A DNA stretch of 64,000 nt. It comes from Klebsiella huaxiensis. GTDB taxonomy: Bacteria; Pseudomonadota; Gammaproteobacteria; Enterobacterales; Enterobacteriaceae. The stretch's first letter is position 1; the number at the start of each line of letters is the position of its first letter. Location: positions 620,001 to 684,000 of the forward strand of contig NZ_CP036175.1 in assembly GCF_003261575.2 (NCBI RefSeq), read 5' to 3'. This document shows, in pieces, positions 26,653 to 35,974 of this stretch. The notes beneath the pieces were generated by a model. That model searched no databases, was not told where the DNA came from, and saw nothing but the letters and a program-made list of their open reading frames with translations. Made by a program: the position numbers and the translations under genes.

Positions 26653-27215
26653 ATAGATTGCCCTTTGGCCTCATCCAACTTACCCTGCGCCAATAGTAGC
26701 AAATCGCAAACTTCCCGTACCGCCCCGCGACCGCCATTAATGCGAGTGACGTAATCTGCGCGTGGGATCAGCAACGGGTGCGCATCTGCCACCGCTACGC
26801 TTAAACCAACCTCAGCCATCACCGGCCAATCGATCAGATCGTCACCGATATAGGCCACTTCATCAGCGCGAACGGCCAGTTTGTTCAGTAGTTCATGAAA
26901 TGCCAGTAGTTTATTAGACTGCCCCTGGTACAGATGCGTGATGCCAAGAGTTTGGCAACGGTCTTCTACCAGTTTAGCTTTTCGTCCGGTAATTATCGCC
27001 ACTTCAATATCTGAAGTCAGGGCGCAGCGGATCCCGTAGCCATCACGTACGTTAAACGCTTTTAGCTCTTCGCCGTGGTTGCCCATGAAGATAAGTCCAT
27101 CGGACAGGACGCCGTCGACATCGAGGATCAGTAAACGGATCTTCGCTGCGCGATCAATAAAGTCCTGACTTACCGGCCCATAACAGGTCGCGATCAGGGC
27201 ATCAGCATTATTCAT
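26649..27215 (-). CDS. kdsC: Kdo 8-phosphate phosphatase
   Basis: 188 residues, the same length as in E. coli. HAD superfamily: nucleophile motif LDVDGVLSDG (D32 and D34), a Thr motif in IITGRKA and the late acidic motif YIGDDLIDW. It removes phosphate from Kdo-8-P to give Kdo for lipid A. It follows kdsD by 14 bp, so two successive pathway steps are next to each other. Confidence 0.97.
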   Translation of the reverse strand: MNNADALIATCYGPVSQDFIDRAAKIRLLILDVDGVLSDGLIFMGNHGEELKAFNVRDGYGIRCALTSDIEVAIITGRKAKLVEDRCQTLGITHLYQGQSNKLLAFHELLNKLAVRADEVAYIGDDLIDWPVMAEVGLSVAVADAHPLLIPRADYVTRINGGRGAVREVCDLLLLAQGKLDEAKGQSI

Positions 27216-27229
27216 TATTTTTTCCTTAC

Positions 27230-28216
27230 TTACACTACGCCCGCGCGCAAGAGATCGTGCATATGTACCACACCTACCAGACGGTCGCCATCAGCAACCA
27301 ACACGCAGGTGATATGACGGGATTGCATCAGGTTCAGCGCATCGACGGCCAGGATGCCGGGGCGAATACGGATGCCACCTCGGGTCATCACCTCGGCAAT
27401 ACTGGCATTGCGCATATCGACGCCGGTATCAAATACCCGACGCAGATCGCCATCGGTGAAGATACCGATGATATTCATTTCATCATCACAGATAGCGGTC
27501 ATGCCTAAATTTTTGCGCGTGATTTCCAGCAGCGCATCGCGCAGCGTGGCCTGAAGACCTACGTGCGGGATTTCATCGCCGGTATGCATGATGTCATTGA
27601 CCCGCAGCAGCAGCTTACGTCCCAGCGCGCCGCCAGGGTGTGACAGGGCAAAATCTTCAGCGGTAAAACCGCGTGCTTCCAGCAGCGCAACGGCAAGCGC
27701 GTCACCCATCACCAGCGCGGCAGTGGTGCTTGACGTTGGCGCCAACCCTAATGGGCAGGCCTCTTTTGGCACCTTCACGCACAGATGAATGTCCGCCGCG
27801 CGCGCCATGCTGCTTTCCGGGCGGCTGGTGATACAAATAAGCGAAACCTGCTGACGTTTAAGGACCGGGATCAACGCGAGGATTTCATTTGACTCACCCG
27901 AATTTGAGAGTGCGATAACTACATCACGTGGGGTGACCATACCTAAATCGCCGTGCGCGGCCTCGCCCGGATGAACAAAGAATGATGAAGTTCCGGTGCT
28001 GGCAAAGGTAGCCGCCATTTTTCGCCCGATATGACCAGACTTGCCCATCCCCATCACGACAACTTTGCCGTTGCAGTGAAAAATGCTCTCACAGGCGCGG
28101 GCGAAATCTTCATTAATATATTGGTCAAGCTGGGCCAGACCTTCACGTTCAATTTCCAGAACCTCACGGCCTGCCCGTTGAAAGTCAAAATCCGCTGGCA
28201 AATCTATTTGCGACAT
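27230..28216 (-). CDS. kdsD: Arabinose 5-phosphate isomerase
   Basis: 328 residues from ATG 28216 (MSQIDLPADFDFQRAG); six extra upstream codons are not family-like. An N-terminal SIS domain (GKSGHIGRKMAATFASTGT, SNSGESNEI) is followed by two CBS domains (about 205-328). It makes arabinose-5-phosphate from ribulose-5-phosphate for Kdo synthesis. Between yrbG and kdsC. Confidence 0.96.
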   Translation of the reverse strand: MSQIDLPADFDFQRAGREVLEIEREGLAQLDQYINEDFARACESIFHCNGKVVVMGMGKSGHIGRKMAATFASTGTSSFFVHPGEAAHGDLGMVTPRDVVIALSNSGESNEILALIPVLKRQQVSLICITSRPESSMARAADIHLCVKVPKEACPLGLAPTSSTTAALVMGDALAVALLEARGFTAEDFALSHPGGALGRKLLLRVNDIMHTGDEIPHVGLQATLRDALLEITRKNLGMTAICDDEMNIIGIFTDGDLRRVFDTGVDMRNASIAEVMTRGGIRIRPGILAVDALNLMQSRHITCVLVADGDRLVGVVHMHDLLRAGVV

Positions 28217-28230
28217 AATGTTATCCCGAA

Positions 28231-29208
28231 TCATTCAACGAAGAGCGGCGCTGTCCAGAACAGCATCGCCAACCAAAGCATAAATCCGCCCACCAGCAGT
28301 AGGCCTGCTAGCCGACCTGGCTGCTGTTTACGCCGCCAGCACAGTAGGGCAAAGATCAGGCTGACCAGCAGCATGACGCCATAGTCGCGGGCAAAGGCCT
28401 CGGCAGCGAAGGTGCCTGGCGCAATCAGCGCGGGAAGCCCGAGAACCAGTACGATATTAAGAATATTAGCGCCGATGATATTGCCGATGGCGATATCGTT
28501 TTCACCTTTTCGCGCGCCGGCAATGGCGGTTGCCAGCTCTGGCAAACTGGTACCGATAGCAATCACCGTTAAACCGACGGTCAGTTCACTGATGGCAAAA
28601 AAGTTCGCCAGCACCGTAGCGTTATCGACCACCATACGTGTAGCCATCGGCATCACAATCATCGCGACGCCCAGCCACAGTAGGGCGACGGGAAGCGAAC
28701 CTTCGCGCGGTAGCTCCGCGAGCTGCTCTCGGGTCAGGCTGTCGTTACCCTGACGCTCAGCGAGACGGGCTATTTTAATCGTGAACAGTAGCCACAGTAT
28801 TGCCAACGCCAGCAAAAAAAGGCCATCCATACGCGTAAGCTGACCGTCATATAGCACAAAGCCCGCCAGTAAACTGACCAGCAACATTAGCGGTAATTCG
28901 CGGCGCAGGATATCAGAATGCACGGTAAATGGCTGAAATAGCGCGGTGAGACCAAGGATCAGTAAAATATTGGTGATGTTGGATCCCAGTGCCGTACCAA
29001 TTGCCAGATCGGTTTGACCATGCAGAGAAGCGGCGGCAGATACGATGATCTCCGGCAGACTGGTGCCGATGCTGACCACCGTCATACCGATAATGAGCGG
29101 CGGGATCCCCAGCATGCGACAGAGTATTGAAGCGGCGTAAACCAGACGATCGGCGCTGTAGACAACCAGCAATAAACCAATAATTAACAGAGCCGTCGCT
29201 AAGAGCAT
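28231..29208 (-). CDS. yrbG: YrbG, K+-dependent Na+/Ca2+ exchanger-like protein
   Basis: 325 residues and about ten membrane segments. The two inverted alpha repeats carry GTSLPEIIVS and GTSLPELATA, the CaCA family ion-binding motifs. The E. coli homologue's physiological substrate is unproven. It is divergent from mlaF and heads the leftward yrbG-kds-lpt run. Confidence 0.94.
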   Translation of the reverse strand: MLLATALLIIGLLLVVYSADRLVYAASILCRMLGIPPLIIGMTVVSIGTSLPEIIVSAAASLHGQTDLAIGTALGSNITNILLILGLTALFQPFTVHSDILRRELPLMLLVSLLAGFVLYDGQLTRMDGLFLLALAILWLLFTIKIARLAERQGNDSLTREQLAELPREGSLPVALLWLGVAMIVMPMATRMVVDNATVLANFFAISELTVGLTVIAIGTSLPELATAIAGARKGENDIAIGNIIGANILNIVLVLGLPALIAPGTFAAEAFARDYGVMLLVSLIFALLCWRRKQQPGRLAGLLLVGGFMLWLAMLFWTAPLFVE

Positions 29209-29417
29209 CTAAAGTCCTTTCTTCAGGTATAATCGTCGCCTCGCTGGCCGTCCGTAGGCAGCGTAACGAATTCTTAATTTTGACTTTATGTGTGCCAAAA
29301 GTAAAACAAATGCCAGCTTTGGCTAACTCAGGCAGGTAAGATTCTGTAAAAATGTTGGGTTTGTGGTGAAAGAAAGCGCCATGCTTAGCCCGATGGGTGT
29401 CTAGTAAGGATGATTTT

Positions 29418-30230
29418 ATGAGCCAAAGTTTGGCGAATTTAGTCGAAGTGCGCGGTATTCGCTTCTCGCGGGGCGATCGCGTGATCTTCGATGATATCTC
29501 GCTGTCGGTACCTCGCGGTAAAATCACCGCGATCATGGGACCATCAGGGATCGGCAAAACTACCCTGTTACGTCTGATCGGCGGCCAGATCCCGCCTGAT
29601 AAGGGCGAGATCCTGTTTGATGGTGAAAACGTACCGCAGATGTCGCGTTCGCGCCTGTATACCGTCCGCAAGCGTATGAGTATGTTGTTTCAATCCGGCG
29701 CGCTGTTCACCGATATGAATGTGTTTGATAACGTTGCATATCCGCTACGTGAGCATACTCGTCTGCCGGAGGCATTGCTGCACACCACGGTGATGATGAA
29801 ACTGGAAGCCGTCGGGCTACGAGGAGCCGCGAAGCTGATGCCTTCTGAGCTCTCCGGTGGGATGGCGCGCCGCGCCGCTTTGGCGAGGGCCATTGCGCTG
29901 GAACCTGATTTAATCATGTTCGATGAGCCTTTTGTCGGGCAGGATCCCATTACTATGGGAGTGCTGGTGAAGCTGATTTCTGAACTCAACAGTACCCTGG
30001 GTGTCACTTGTATCGTGGTTTCGCATGATGTGCCGGAAGTGCTCAGCATTGCGGACTTTGCGTATATTGTGGCGGACAAAAAAGTTGTGGCGCATGGGAG
30101 CGCGCAGTCGCTGCGTGAAAATGCCGATCCTCGGGTTCGTCAGTTCATTGATGGTATTGCCGACGGCCCTGTGCCGTTCCGCTATCCAGCGGGCGACTAT
30201 CACCATGATTTATTAGGCAAAGGGAGTTAA
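29418..30230 (+). CDS. mlaF: Phospholipid ABC transporter ATPase MlaF
   Basis: 270 residues from ATG 29418 with AAGGA upstream; the frame back to 29397 is not used. Walker A GPSGIGKTT, signature ELSGGMARRAALARA, Walker B LIMFDEPFVGQDP. The C-terminal tail GPVPFRYPAGDYH is the MlaB-binding handshake region. It powers the MlaFEDB complex that keeps phospholipids out of the outer leaflet. Confidence 0.97.
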   Translation: MSQSLANLVEVRGIRFSRGDRVIFDDISLSVPRGKITAIMGPSGIGKTTLLRLIGGQIPPDKGEILFDGENVPQMSRSRLYTVRKRMSMLFQSGALFTDMNVFDNVAYPLREHTRLPEALLHTTVMMKLEAVGLRGAAKLMPSELSGGMARRAALARAIALEPDLIMFDEPFVGQDPITMGVLVKLISELNSTLGVTCIVVSHDVPEVLSIADFAYIVADKKVVAHGSAQSLRENADPRVRQFIDGIADGPVPFRYPAGDYHHDLLGKGS

Positions 30231-30237
30231 GCGACTC

Positions 30238-31020
30238 ATGCTGTTAAATGCGCTGGCCGCGCTCGGACATCGTGGTATTAAAAGTATCGCGACGTTCGGG
30301 CGTGCTGGATTAATGCTCTTCAACGCTGTAGTGGGCAAGCCCGAGTTTCGTAAGCATGCGCCGCTGCTGATGCGTCAGCTATACAACGTCGGCGTGCTGT
30401 CGATGCTGATCATTATCGTCTCGGGGCTGTTTATTGGTATGGTTCTGGGGCTGCAGGGGTATCTGGTCTTAACCACCTATAGCGCCGAAACCAGTCTGGG
30501 CATGTTGGTGGCGTTGTCTCTGCTGCGTGAACTGGGGCCGGTTGTCGCCGCGCTGCTGTTCGCCGGGCGTGCCGGTTCGGCGCTGACCGCTGAAATCGGC
30601 TTGATGCGTGCGACCGAGCAGCTCTCCAGTATGGAGATGATGGCGGTTGATCCGCTTCGCCGGGTGATTTCTCCGCGTTTCTGGGCCGGGGTGATTTCAC
30701 TGCCGTTGTTGACGATCATTTTCGTGGCAGTCGGCGTCTGGGGAGGCTCGCTGGTCGGCGTTAGCTGGAAGGGCATCGACGGCGGATTTTTCTGGACTGC
30801 GATGCAAAATGCCGTCGACTGGCGGATGGACCTGGTTAACTGCCTGATTAAGAGTCTGGTTTTCGCCATTACGGTAACATGGATCGCGTTATTTAACGGT
30901 TATGACGCTATCCCCACTTCCGCCGGGATTAGCCGGGCGACAACGCGTACCGTGGTACATGCGTCGCTGGCGGTTCTGGGGCTGGATTTTGTGCTGACTG
31001 CGCTGATGTTTGGGAATTGA
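30238..31020 (+). CDS. mlaE: Phospholipid ABC transporter permease MlaE
   Basis: 260 residues, a MlaE permease with about five or six membrane segments and the conserved GRAGSALTAEIGLMRATEQLSSMEMM loop that couples to MlaF. It is 7 bp after mlaF and 4 bp before mlaD. Confidence 0.97.
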   Translation: MLLNALAALGHRGIKSIATFGRAGLMLFNAVVGKPEFRKHAPLLMRQLYNVGVLSMLIIIVSGLFIGMVLGLQGYLVLTTYSAETSLGMLVALSLLRELGPVVAALLFAGRAGSALTAEIGLMRATEQLSSMEMMAVDPLRRVISPRFWAGVISLPLLTIIFVAVGVWGGSLVGVSWKGIDGGFFWTAMQNAVDWRMDLVNCLIKSLVFAITVTWIALFNGYDAIPTSAGISRATTRTVVHASLAVLGLDFVLTALMFGN

Positions 31021-31024
31021 GTTC

Positions 31025-31576
31025 ATGCAAACGAGAAAAAATGAAATCTGGGTAGGGGTGTTCTTACTGGTCGCGCTGCTGGCAGCGCTGTTTGTCTGCC
31101 TCAAGGCGGCAAACGTGACCTCTTTGCGTACCGAACCGACCTATAGACTCTACGCCACCTTTGACAATATTGGCGGTCTGAAAGCGCGGTCTCCGGTACG
31201 TATTGGTGGTGTTGTCGTAGGGCGCGTGGCGGATATCACGCTCGATCCGAAAACCTATCTGCCGCGTGTGGCCCTCGATATTGATGAGCGTTACAACCAC
31301 ATTCCGGATACCAGCTCGCTGGCAATCAGAACTTCCGGTTTGCTGGGTGAGCAGTACCTGGCGATGAACATTGGCTTTGAAGACCCTGAGCTGGGAACAT
31401 CTATCCTTAAAGATGGCGGCACCATTCAGGACACCAAATCCGCGATGGTGCTGGAAGACCTGATTGGTCAGTTCCTTTACAACAGTAAGGGGAGTGACAA
31501 TAAGAATTCTGGCGATGATCAGGCGGCGGGAGAGAGTCATACTGACGCTACGCAGCCAGCCGGCACGACGCATTAA
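31025..31576 (+). CDS. mlaD: MCE-domain phospholipid-binding protein MlaD
   Basis: 183 residues from ATG 31025 (MQTRKNEIWVGVF). N-terminal membrane anchor (about 8-24), then an MCE domain (TFDNIGGLKARSPVRIGGVVVGRV). The tail is low-complexity and Asp/Ser/Gly-rich. It forms a hexamer above MlaE. An ATG five codons upstream lies inside the mlaE end and is not favoured. Confidence 0.96.
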   Translation: MQTRKNEIWVGVFLLVALLAALFVCLKAANVTSLRTEPTYRLYATFDNIGGLKARSPVRIGGVVVGRVADITLDPKTYLPRVALDIDERYNHIPDTSSLAIRTSGLLGEQYLAMNIGFEDPELGTSILKDGGTIQDTKSAMVLEDLIGQFLYNSKGSDNKNSGDDQAAGESHTDATQPAGTTH

Positions 31577-31592
31577 TTTCAGGAGATAAGAT

Positions 31593-32228
31593 ATGTTTAA
31601 ACGCTTACTAATGGTCGCCATGCTGGTGATTGCCCCCTTGACTGCCGCGACCGCTGCGGATCAATCTAATCCGTACAAGCTGATGGATGAAGCGGCGCAG
31701 AAAACCTTTGATCGCCTGAAGAATGAGCAGCCGAAGATCCAGGCTAACCCGAACTACCTGCGCGACATCGTCGATCAGGAACTGCTGCCATATGTTCAGG
31801 TGAAATATGCTGGCGCGCTGGTGCTGGGCCGTTATTACAAAGAAGCGACCCCCGCGCAGCGTGAAGCCTATTTTGCCGCCTTCCGCGAATATCTGAAACA
31901 AGCCTACGGCCAGGCGCTGGCGATGTATCACGGTCAGACCTATCAGATTGCACCGGAGCAGCCGCTGGGCGATGCGACTATTATTCCTATCCGCGTGACA
32001 ATCCTTGACCCGAACGGCCGTCCGCCGGTTCGTCTGGATTTCCAGTGGCGTAAAAATACCCAGACTGGCAACTGGCAGGCTTACGACATGATTGCGGAAG
32101 GAGTGAGCATGATCACCACCAAACAGAACGAGTGGAGCGATCTGCTGCGAACTAAAGGCGTAGATGGACTGACGGCGCAACTGAAGGCAAGCTCCGCACA
32201 GCCGATTACCCTGGAACAGAAAAAATAA
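31593..32228 (+). CDS. mlaC: Periplasmic phospholipid shuttle MlaC
   Basis: 211 residues with a Sec signal (MFKRLLMVAMLVIAPLTAATA, cleaved near residue 21). It carries phospholipid between MlaA-OmpC in the outer membrane and MlaD. The MlaC/Ttg2D fold is shown by NPYKLMDEAAQKTFDRLK and RDIVDQELLPYV. The stop shares a base with mlaB's ATG. Confidence 0.97.
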   Translation: MFKRLLMVAMLVIAPLTAATAADQSNPYKLMDEAAQKTFDRLKNEQPKIQANPNYLRDIVDQELLPYVQVKYAGALVLGRYYKEATPAQREAYFAAFREYLKQAYGQALAMYHGQTYQIAPEQPLGDATIIPIRVTILDPNGRPPVRLDFQWRKNTQTGNWQAYDMIAEGVSMITTKQNEWSDLLRTKGVDGLTAQLKASSAQPITLEQKK

Positions 32229-32518
32229 TGACCGGGCAGCTGAGCTGGACTCGCGATGGTGAGACGCTAGTGCTGCACGGGGAGCTGGACCAGGATCTGC
32301 TGGTCCCGCTCTGGGAAGCTCGCACGCAGGCGACGGATGGCGTGTCGGTAATTGATCTGAATGAGGTGACCCGCGTGGACACTGCAGGTCTGGCGCTATT
32401 GGTGCATTTCATTGCTCTGATTCGTCGTCAGGGCCGGGCAGCACGGTTAATGGGTAAGAGTGAAAACGTGCAAACCCTGATCGGTCTTTACAACCTCCCG
32501 GACGACATGATCCCATAA
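32228..32518 (+). CDS. mlaB: STAS-domain protein MlaB
   Basis: 96 residues, a STAS domain with the conserved DTAGLALLVHFI helix (Thr 52 region). It binds MlaF and stabilises the transporter. Its ATG overlaps the mlaC stop by one base, so translation is coupled. It ends the mla operon. Confidence 0.95.
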   Translation: MTGQLSWTRDGETLVLHGELDQDLLVPLWEARTQATDGVSVIDLNEVTRVDTAGLALLVHFIALIRRQGRAARLMGKSENVQTLIGLYNLPDDMIP

Positions 32519-32551
32519 TTTTTCAGTGTCTTACTGCTAAAGCTATTCTGA

Positions 32552-32583
32552 AAGCCTCATCAAACTTTTCGATGGGGCTTTTT
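32552..32583 (+). terminator. Terminator after mlaB
   Basis: AAGCCTCATC (32552-32561) pairs with GATGGGGCTT (32571-32580), followed by TTT. This intrinsic terminator separates the mla operon from ibaG-murA. Confidence 0.75.
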
Positions 32584-32652
32584 GCTTGTTTAAGACCGCG
32601 CCACTTTCCTCTAAGATGTTGGGCTGTTTTCACTATCAGATAAAACTAGCCC

Positions 32653-32907
32653 ATGGAAAATCATGAAATTCAGACCGTGCTGATGAACGCACTCTCCCTT
32701 CAGGAAGTCCACGTCTCTGGCGATGGCAGCCACTTTCAGGTTATTGCTGTGGGTGAGATGTTCGACGGCATGAGCCGGGTCAAGAAGCAACAGGCTATCT
32801 ACGCCCCGTTAATGGAATTTATTGCCGACAACCGCATCCATGCTCTGTCGATTAAAGCGTTTACCCCGCAGGAGTGGGCGCGTGACCGCAAACTAAATGG
32901 CTTATAA
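32653..32907 (+). CDS. ibaG: BolA-like protein IbaG
   Basis: 84 residues of the BolA family: VSGDGSHFQVIAVGEMFDGMSRVKKQQAIY, with a BolA-type H/C region partnering monothiol glutaredoxin Grx4. Implicated in acid stress and iron-sulfur handling. It precedes murA by 54 bp, the standard order. Confidence 0.95.
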   Translation: MENHEIQTVLMNALSLQEVHVSGDGSHFQVIAVGEMFDGMSRVKKQQAIYAPLMEFIADNRIHALSIKAFTPQEWARDRKLNGL

Positions 32908-32961
32908 GCTGTGGGGATGTTCCCCACAGCGTATGTGAATTCTTAACAGAGAACAGAATCA

Positions 32962-34221
32962 ATGGATAAATTCCGTGTTCAGGGGCCGACTCGTCTTCAG
33001 GGCGAAGTCACGATTTCCGGTGCGAAAAACGCCGCCCTGCCAATCCTCTTTGCCGCGCTGTTAGCCGACGAGCCGATTGAGATCCAAAACGTACCGAAGC
33101 TGAAAGACATTGATACCACCATGAAACTGCTGAGCCAGTTGGGCGCGAACGTTAAGCGTAATGGTTCTGTATGGATCGATGCTGGCCCAGTTGACGTCTT
33201 CTGTGCTCCGTACGATTTGGTTAAAACCATGCGCGCCTCTATTTGGGCGCTGGGGCCGCTGGTGGCTCGTTTTGGTCAGGGCCAGGTTTCACTACCAGGC
33301 GGCTGCGCCATTGGCGCTCGTCCGGTTGATTTGCATATCACCGGTCTTGAACAACTGGGCGCGGAAATCAAACTGGAAGAAGGCTATGTTAAAGCGTCGG
33401 TCAATGGGCGTTTAAAGGGCGCGCATATCGTGATGGATAAGGTCAGCGTTGGTGCGACTGTGACCATCATGAGTGCTGCGACGCTGGCGGAAGGCACTAC
33501 TGTTATCGAAAACGCCGCGCGCGAGCCGGAAATTGTCGATACCGCGAACTTCCTGAATACGCTGGGTGCGAAGATCAAAGGTCAGGGTACCGATCGCATC
33601 ACCATCGAAGGCGTCGCGCGTCTGGGCGGCGGCGTATACCGTGTTCTACCAGATCGTATCGAAACGGGTACTTTCCTGGTGGCTGCCGCCATTTCTGGCG
33701 GTAAGATCCTGTGCCGTAATGCCCAGCCTGATACCCTGGATGCTGTTCTGGCGAAGCTCCGTGATGCCGGTGCAGATATCGAAACGGGTGAGGACTGGAT
33801 TAGTCTGGATATGCATGGTCATCGTCCGAAGGCCGTCAACGTTCGCACTGCTCCACACCCGGGTTTCCCGACCGATATGCAGGCTCAGTTCACCTTACTG
33901 AATTTGGTTGCAGAGGGAACGGGTGTGATCACCGAAACCATCTTTGAAAACCGCTTTATGCACATACCGGAACTGATCCGTATGGGCGCTCATGCGGAAA
34001 TCGAGAGTAATACGGCGATTTGTCACGGCGTAGAGCAGCTTTCTGGTGCTCAGGTGATGGCGACCGATTTACGTGCGTCAGCAAGTCTGGTGCTGGCGGG
34101 CTGCATTGCGGAGGGTACGACGATTGTCGATCGTATCTATCACATTGACCGTGGGTACGAACGTATCGAAGACAAACTGCAGGCGTTGGGCGCAAATATC
34201 GAACGCGTCAAAGGCGAATAA
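32962..34221 (+). CDS. murA: UDP-GlcNAc enolpyruvyl transferase
   Basis: 419 residues. It moves enolpyruvate from PEP to UDP-GlcNAc, the first committed step of peptidoglycan synthesis and the target of fosfomycin. The catalytic Cys is C115 in LPGGCAIGARP, and K22 lies in GAKNAALP, so the fosfomycin-sensitive Cys is present. Full length, no oddities. Confidence 0.98.
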   Translation: MDKFRVQGPTRLQGEVTISGAKNAALPILFAALLADEPIEIQNVPKLKDIDTTMKLLSQLGANVKRNGSVWIDAGPVDVFCAPYDLVKTMRASIWALGPLVARFGQGQVSLPGGCAIGARPVDLHITGLEQLGAEIKLEEGYVKASVNGRLKGAHIVMDKVSVGATVTIMSAATLAEGTTVIENAAREPEIVDTANFLNTLGAKIKGQGTDRITIEGVARLGGGVYRVLPDRIETGTFLVAAAISGGKILCRNAQPDTLDAVLAKLRDAGADIETGEDWISLDMHGHRPKAVNVRTAPHPGFPTDMQAQFTLLNLVAEGTGVITETIFENRFMHIPELIRMGAHAEIESNTAICHGVEQLSGAQVMATDLRASASLVLAGCIAEGTTIVDRIYHIDRGYERIEDKLQALGANIERVKGE

Positions 34222-34232
34222 ATCTGTAGCGG

Positions 34233-34266
34233 CAGCAGCCCTCTGACGCTTGTCCGGGGGCTGTTG
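34233..34266. terminator. Hairpin between murA and sfsB
   Basis: CAGCAGCCC (34233-34241) and GGGCTGTTG (34258-34266) pair over nine bases with one G-U. It is in the 61-bp gap between the convergent genes. The U-run is weak on both strands. Confidence 0.5.
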
Positions 34267-34282
34267 TCTGTATGACCTCGCT

Positions 34283-34555
34283 TTACTTGTTATTCTTCCT
34301 TTGACGCATCATCTGCGTCCTGTCGATAAACTGATGGGTATTGGGGTCGTGATAGCGCGATGGCCAAATGACCCATGGCGTTGTCTCCAGCGCGTTCGCA
34401 ATAATTAGCTCACCTTTGGGCCAGGGGCGGGTTAACGCATTGGCAAGCGTGGAGGAACTCAAACCATTACGCCGCGATTCAGCCGCCAGCGACGTCCCTT
34501 TTTTGCGTAATCCAGCAATGATATCCGCCGGATGCCAGTCAATGAACTTATCCAT
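34283..34555 (-). CDS. sfsB: Ner-like DNA-binding protein SfsB (Nlp)
   Basis: 90 residues, a Ner-type helix-turn-helix (DWHPADIIAGLRKKGTSLAAESRRNGLSSSTLANAL is the HTH region, residues 6-41). Related to the Ner protein of phage Mu; in E. coli it is linked to maltose-gene expression. The C-terminal tail is basic (RQRKNNK). Convergent with murA and downstream of ispB. Confidence 0.92.
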   Translation of the reverse strand: MDKFIDWHPADIIAGLRKKGTSLAAESRRNGLSSSTLANALTRPWPKGELIIANALETTPWVIWPSRYHDPNTHQFIDRTQMMRQRKNNK

Positions 34556-34705
34556 AAATTCTCCTGGTAATAAAGATCCGATCGTCCTTAACGAGCGACG
34601 AAATGACTATACCTTGAGTTCCAGTATTGTTCTAACAAGTTCTTTTAATGGAGTGAATATTAGGAATATATCAAGTTATTGGAGGCGTTATTGAGTTTTA
34701 TTGGA

Positions 34706-34732
34706 ACTTTCCCGCTCGGTGCGCGGGAAAGT
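34706..34732 (-). terminator. Terminator after ispB
   Basis: A perfect 10-bp stem: ACTTTCCCGC (34706-34715) and GCGGGAAAGT (34723-34732), 10 bp past the ispB stop. On the ispB strand the downstream bases are TCCAATAAAA, a weak U-run. Confidence 0.6.
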
Positions 34733-34742
34733 GAGGGTGAGA

Positions 34743-35714
34743 TTAATGATCGCGTTGTACCGCAATATGGGCGAGACCAATTAGCGCTTCGCGCCACTGG
34801 GAGTCAGGAAGGACCTGAAGTGCGGCAATTGCTTTATCCGCCTCTTCCTCTGCGCGTTTTTGGGTCCATTCAAGCGAACCGCAGGCCGCCATGGTTTCCA
34901 GTACGGCTTCCAGCAGGTGACGGCCATTACCCTGCTCAATCGCGCCACGAATCATAGCGGATTGCTCTACTGTGCCATGACGCATTGCGTGTAGCAGCGG
35001 AAGGGTGGGTTTGCCTTCGTTGAGATCATCCCCGACGTTTTTGCCAAGACGCTCGCCATCGGAACTGTAGTCGAGTAAATCATCGATTAGCTGGAAAGCA
35101 GTACCCAGATAGCGTCCGTAATCCTGCAACGCTTTCTCTTGTTCTGCAGTACAGTCGGCCAGAATCCCGGAACACTGGGCTGCGGCTTCAAACAGGCGGG
35201 CGGTCTTGCTGTAAATAACCCGCATATAGTTTTCTTCAGTGATGTCGGGATCGTTGACGTTCATTAATTGCAGAACTTCGCCTTCTGCAATGACGTTAAC
35301 GGCTTCTGACATCACTTCCAAAACCTTCAATGAACCAAGAGCGGTCATCATCTGAAAGGCGCGTGTATAGATGAAATCACCCACCAGTACGCTTGCTGCG
35401 TTGCCAAAAGCGGCGTTTGCTGTAGCTTTTCCTCGGCGCATGTCTGACTCATCGACGACGTCATCATGCAGGAGGGTGGCGGTATGGATAAATTCGATCA
35501 GAGCGGCGATGGTGACGTGCGCGTTACCCTGGTAACCGACGGCCCGTGCGGCCAGCACGGCGATCATCGGACGAATACGTTTGCCGCCTCCACTGACGAT
35601 GTAATAGCCTAACTGATTGATAAGCTGAACATCAGAGTCGAGTTGCTTAAGGATTGTCGCATTGACGCCCGCCATATCCTGCGCGGTTAACTCATTGATT
35701 TTTTCTAAATTCAT
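34743..35714 (-). CDS. ispB: Octaprenyl diphosphate synthase
   Basis: 323 residues, a trans-prenyltransferase. The two Asp-rich metal motifs are DDVVDESDMRRG and DDLLDYS. It makes the C40 side chain of ubiquinone and menaquinone from IPP and FPP. Essential and divergent from rplU. The conserved GGGKRIRPM motif is near the N-terminus. Confidence 0.97.
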   Translation of the reverse strand: MNLEKINELTAQDMAGVNATILKQLDSDVQLINQLGYYIVSGGGKRIRPMIAVLAARAVGYQGNAHVTIAALIEFIHTATLLHDDVVDESDMRRGKATANAAFGNAASVLVGDFIYTRAFQMMTALGSLKVLEVMSEAVNVIAEGEVLQLMNVNDPDITEENYMRVIYSKTARLFEAAAQCSGILADCTAEQEKALQDYGRYLGTAFQLIDDLLDYSSDGERLGKNVGDDLNEGKPTLPLLHAMRHGTVEQSAMIRGAIEQGNGRHLLEAVLETMAACGSLEWTQKRAEEEADKAIAALQVLPDSQWREALIGLAHIAVQRDH

Positions 35715-35874
35715 CGCAAAAGCCGGGCCAAATGTCCTGTTACCGCGTATCCGAATGGGATCACAGAAGGATTAAGATAGAATTAAAAGAATAAGTGATT
35801 GTACTGAAAAATTGGCGTAGATAAACGTTGTAGTGAAAGTTGTGTTTTTTTTCTGCGTTGATCGCTGATCGCTC

Positions 35875-35903
35875 TTGTCAAAGGCTCGCGTTTTGCGTAA
35901 TAT
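35875..35903 (+). promoter_or_regulatory. rplU-rpmA promoter
   Basis: TTGTCA (35875-35880), a 17-base spacer and TAATAT (35898-35903). It lies about 70 bp before rplU, followed by a GC-rich discriminator typical of a stringently controlled ribosomal promoter. Confidence 0.75.
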
Positions 35904-35928
35904 TCGCGCCCTATTGTGAATATTTATA

Positions 35929-35958
35929 GCGCACTCTGAATCATACGAAGAGGTGCGC
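35929..35958 (+). promoter_or_regulatory. rplU leader hairpin
   Basis: GCGCACTCT (35929-35937) pairs with AGAGGTGCGC (35949-35958) except for one bulged G, in the short leader between the promoter and the rplU ATG at 35975. Its place just before the ribosome site suggests a role in translation or autogenous control, but this is inference. Confidence 0.4.
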
Positions 35959-35974
35959 GGAAGCGGAGTTCTAT

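Noticed and set aside
34283..34555. Ner-like sfsB taken as evidence of a Mu-like prophage
   Set aside because: Orthologous sfsB stands at the same place in E. coli and no other phage gene is nearby.
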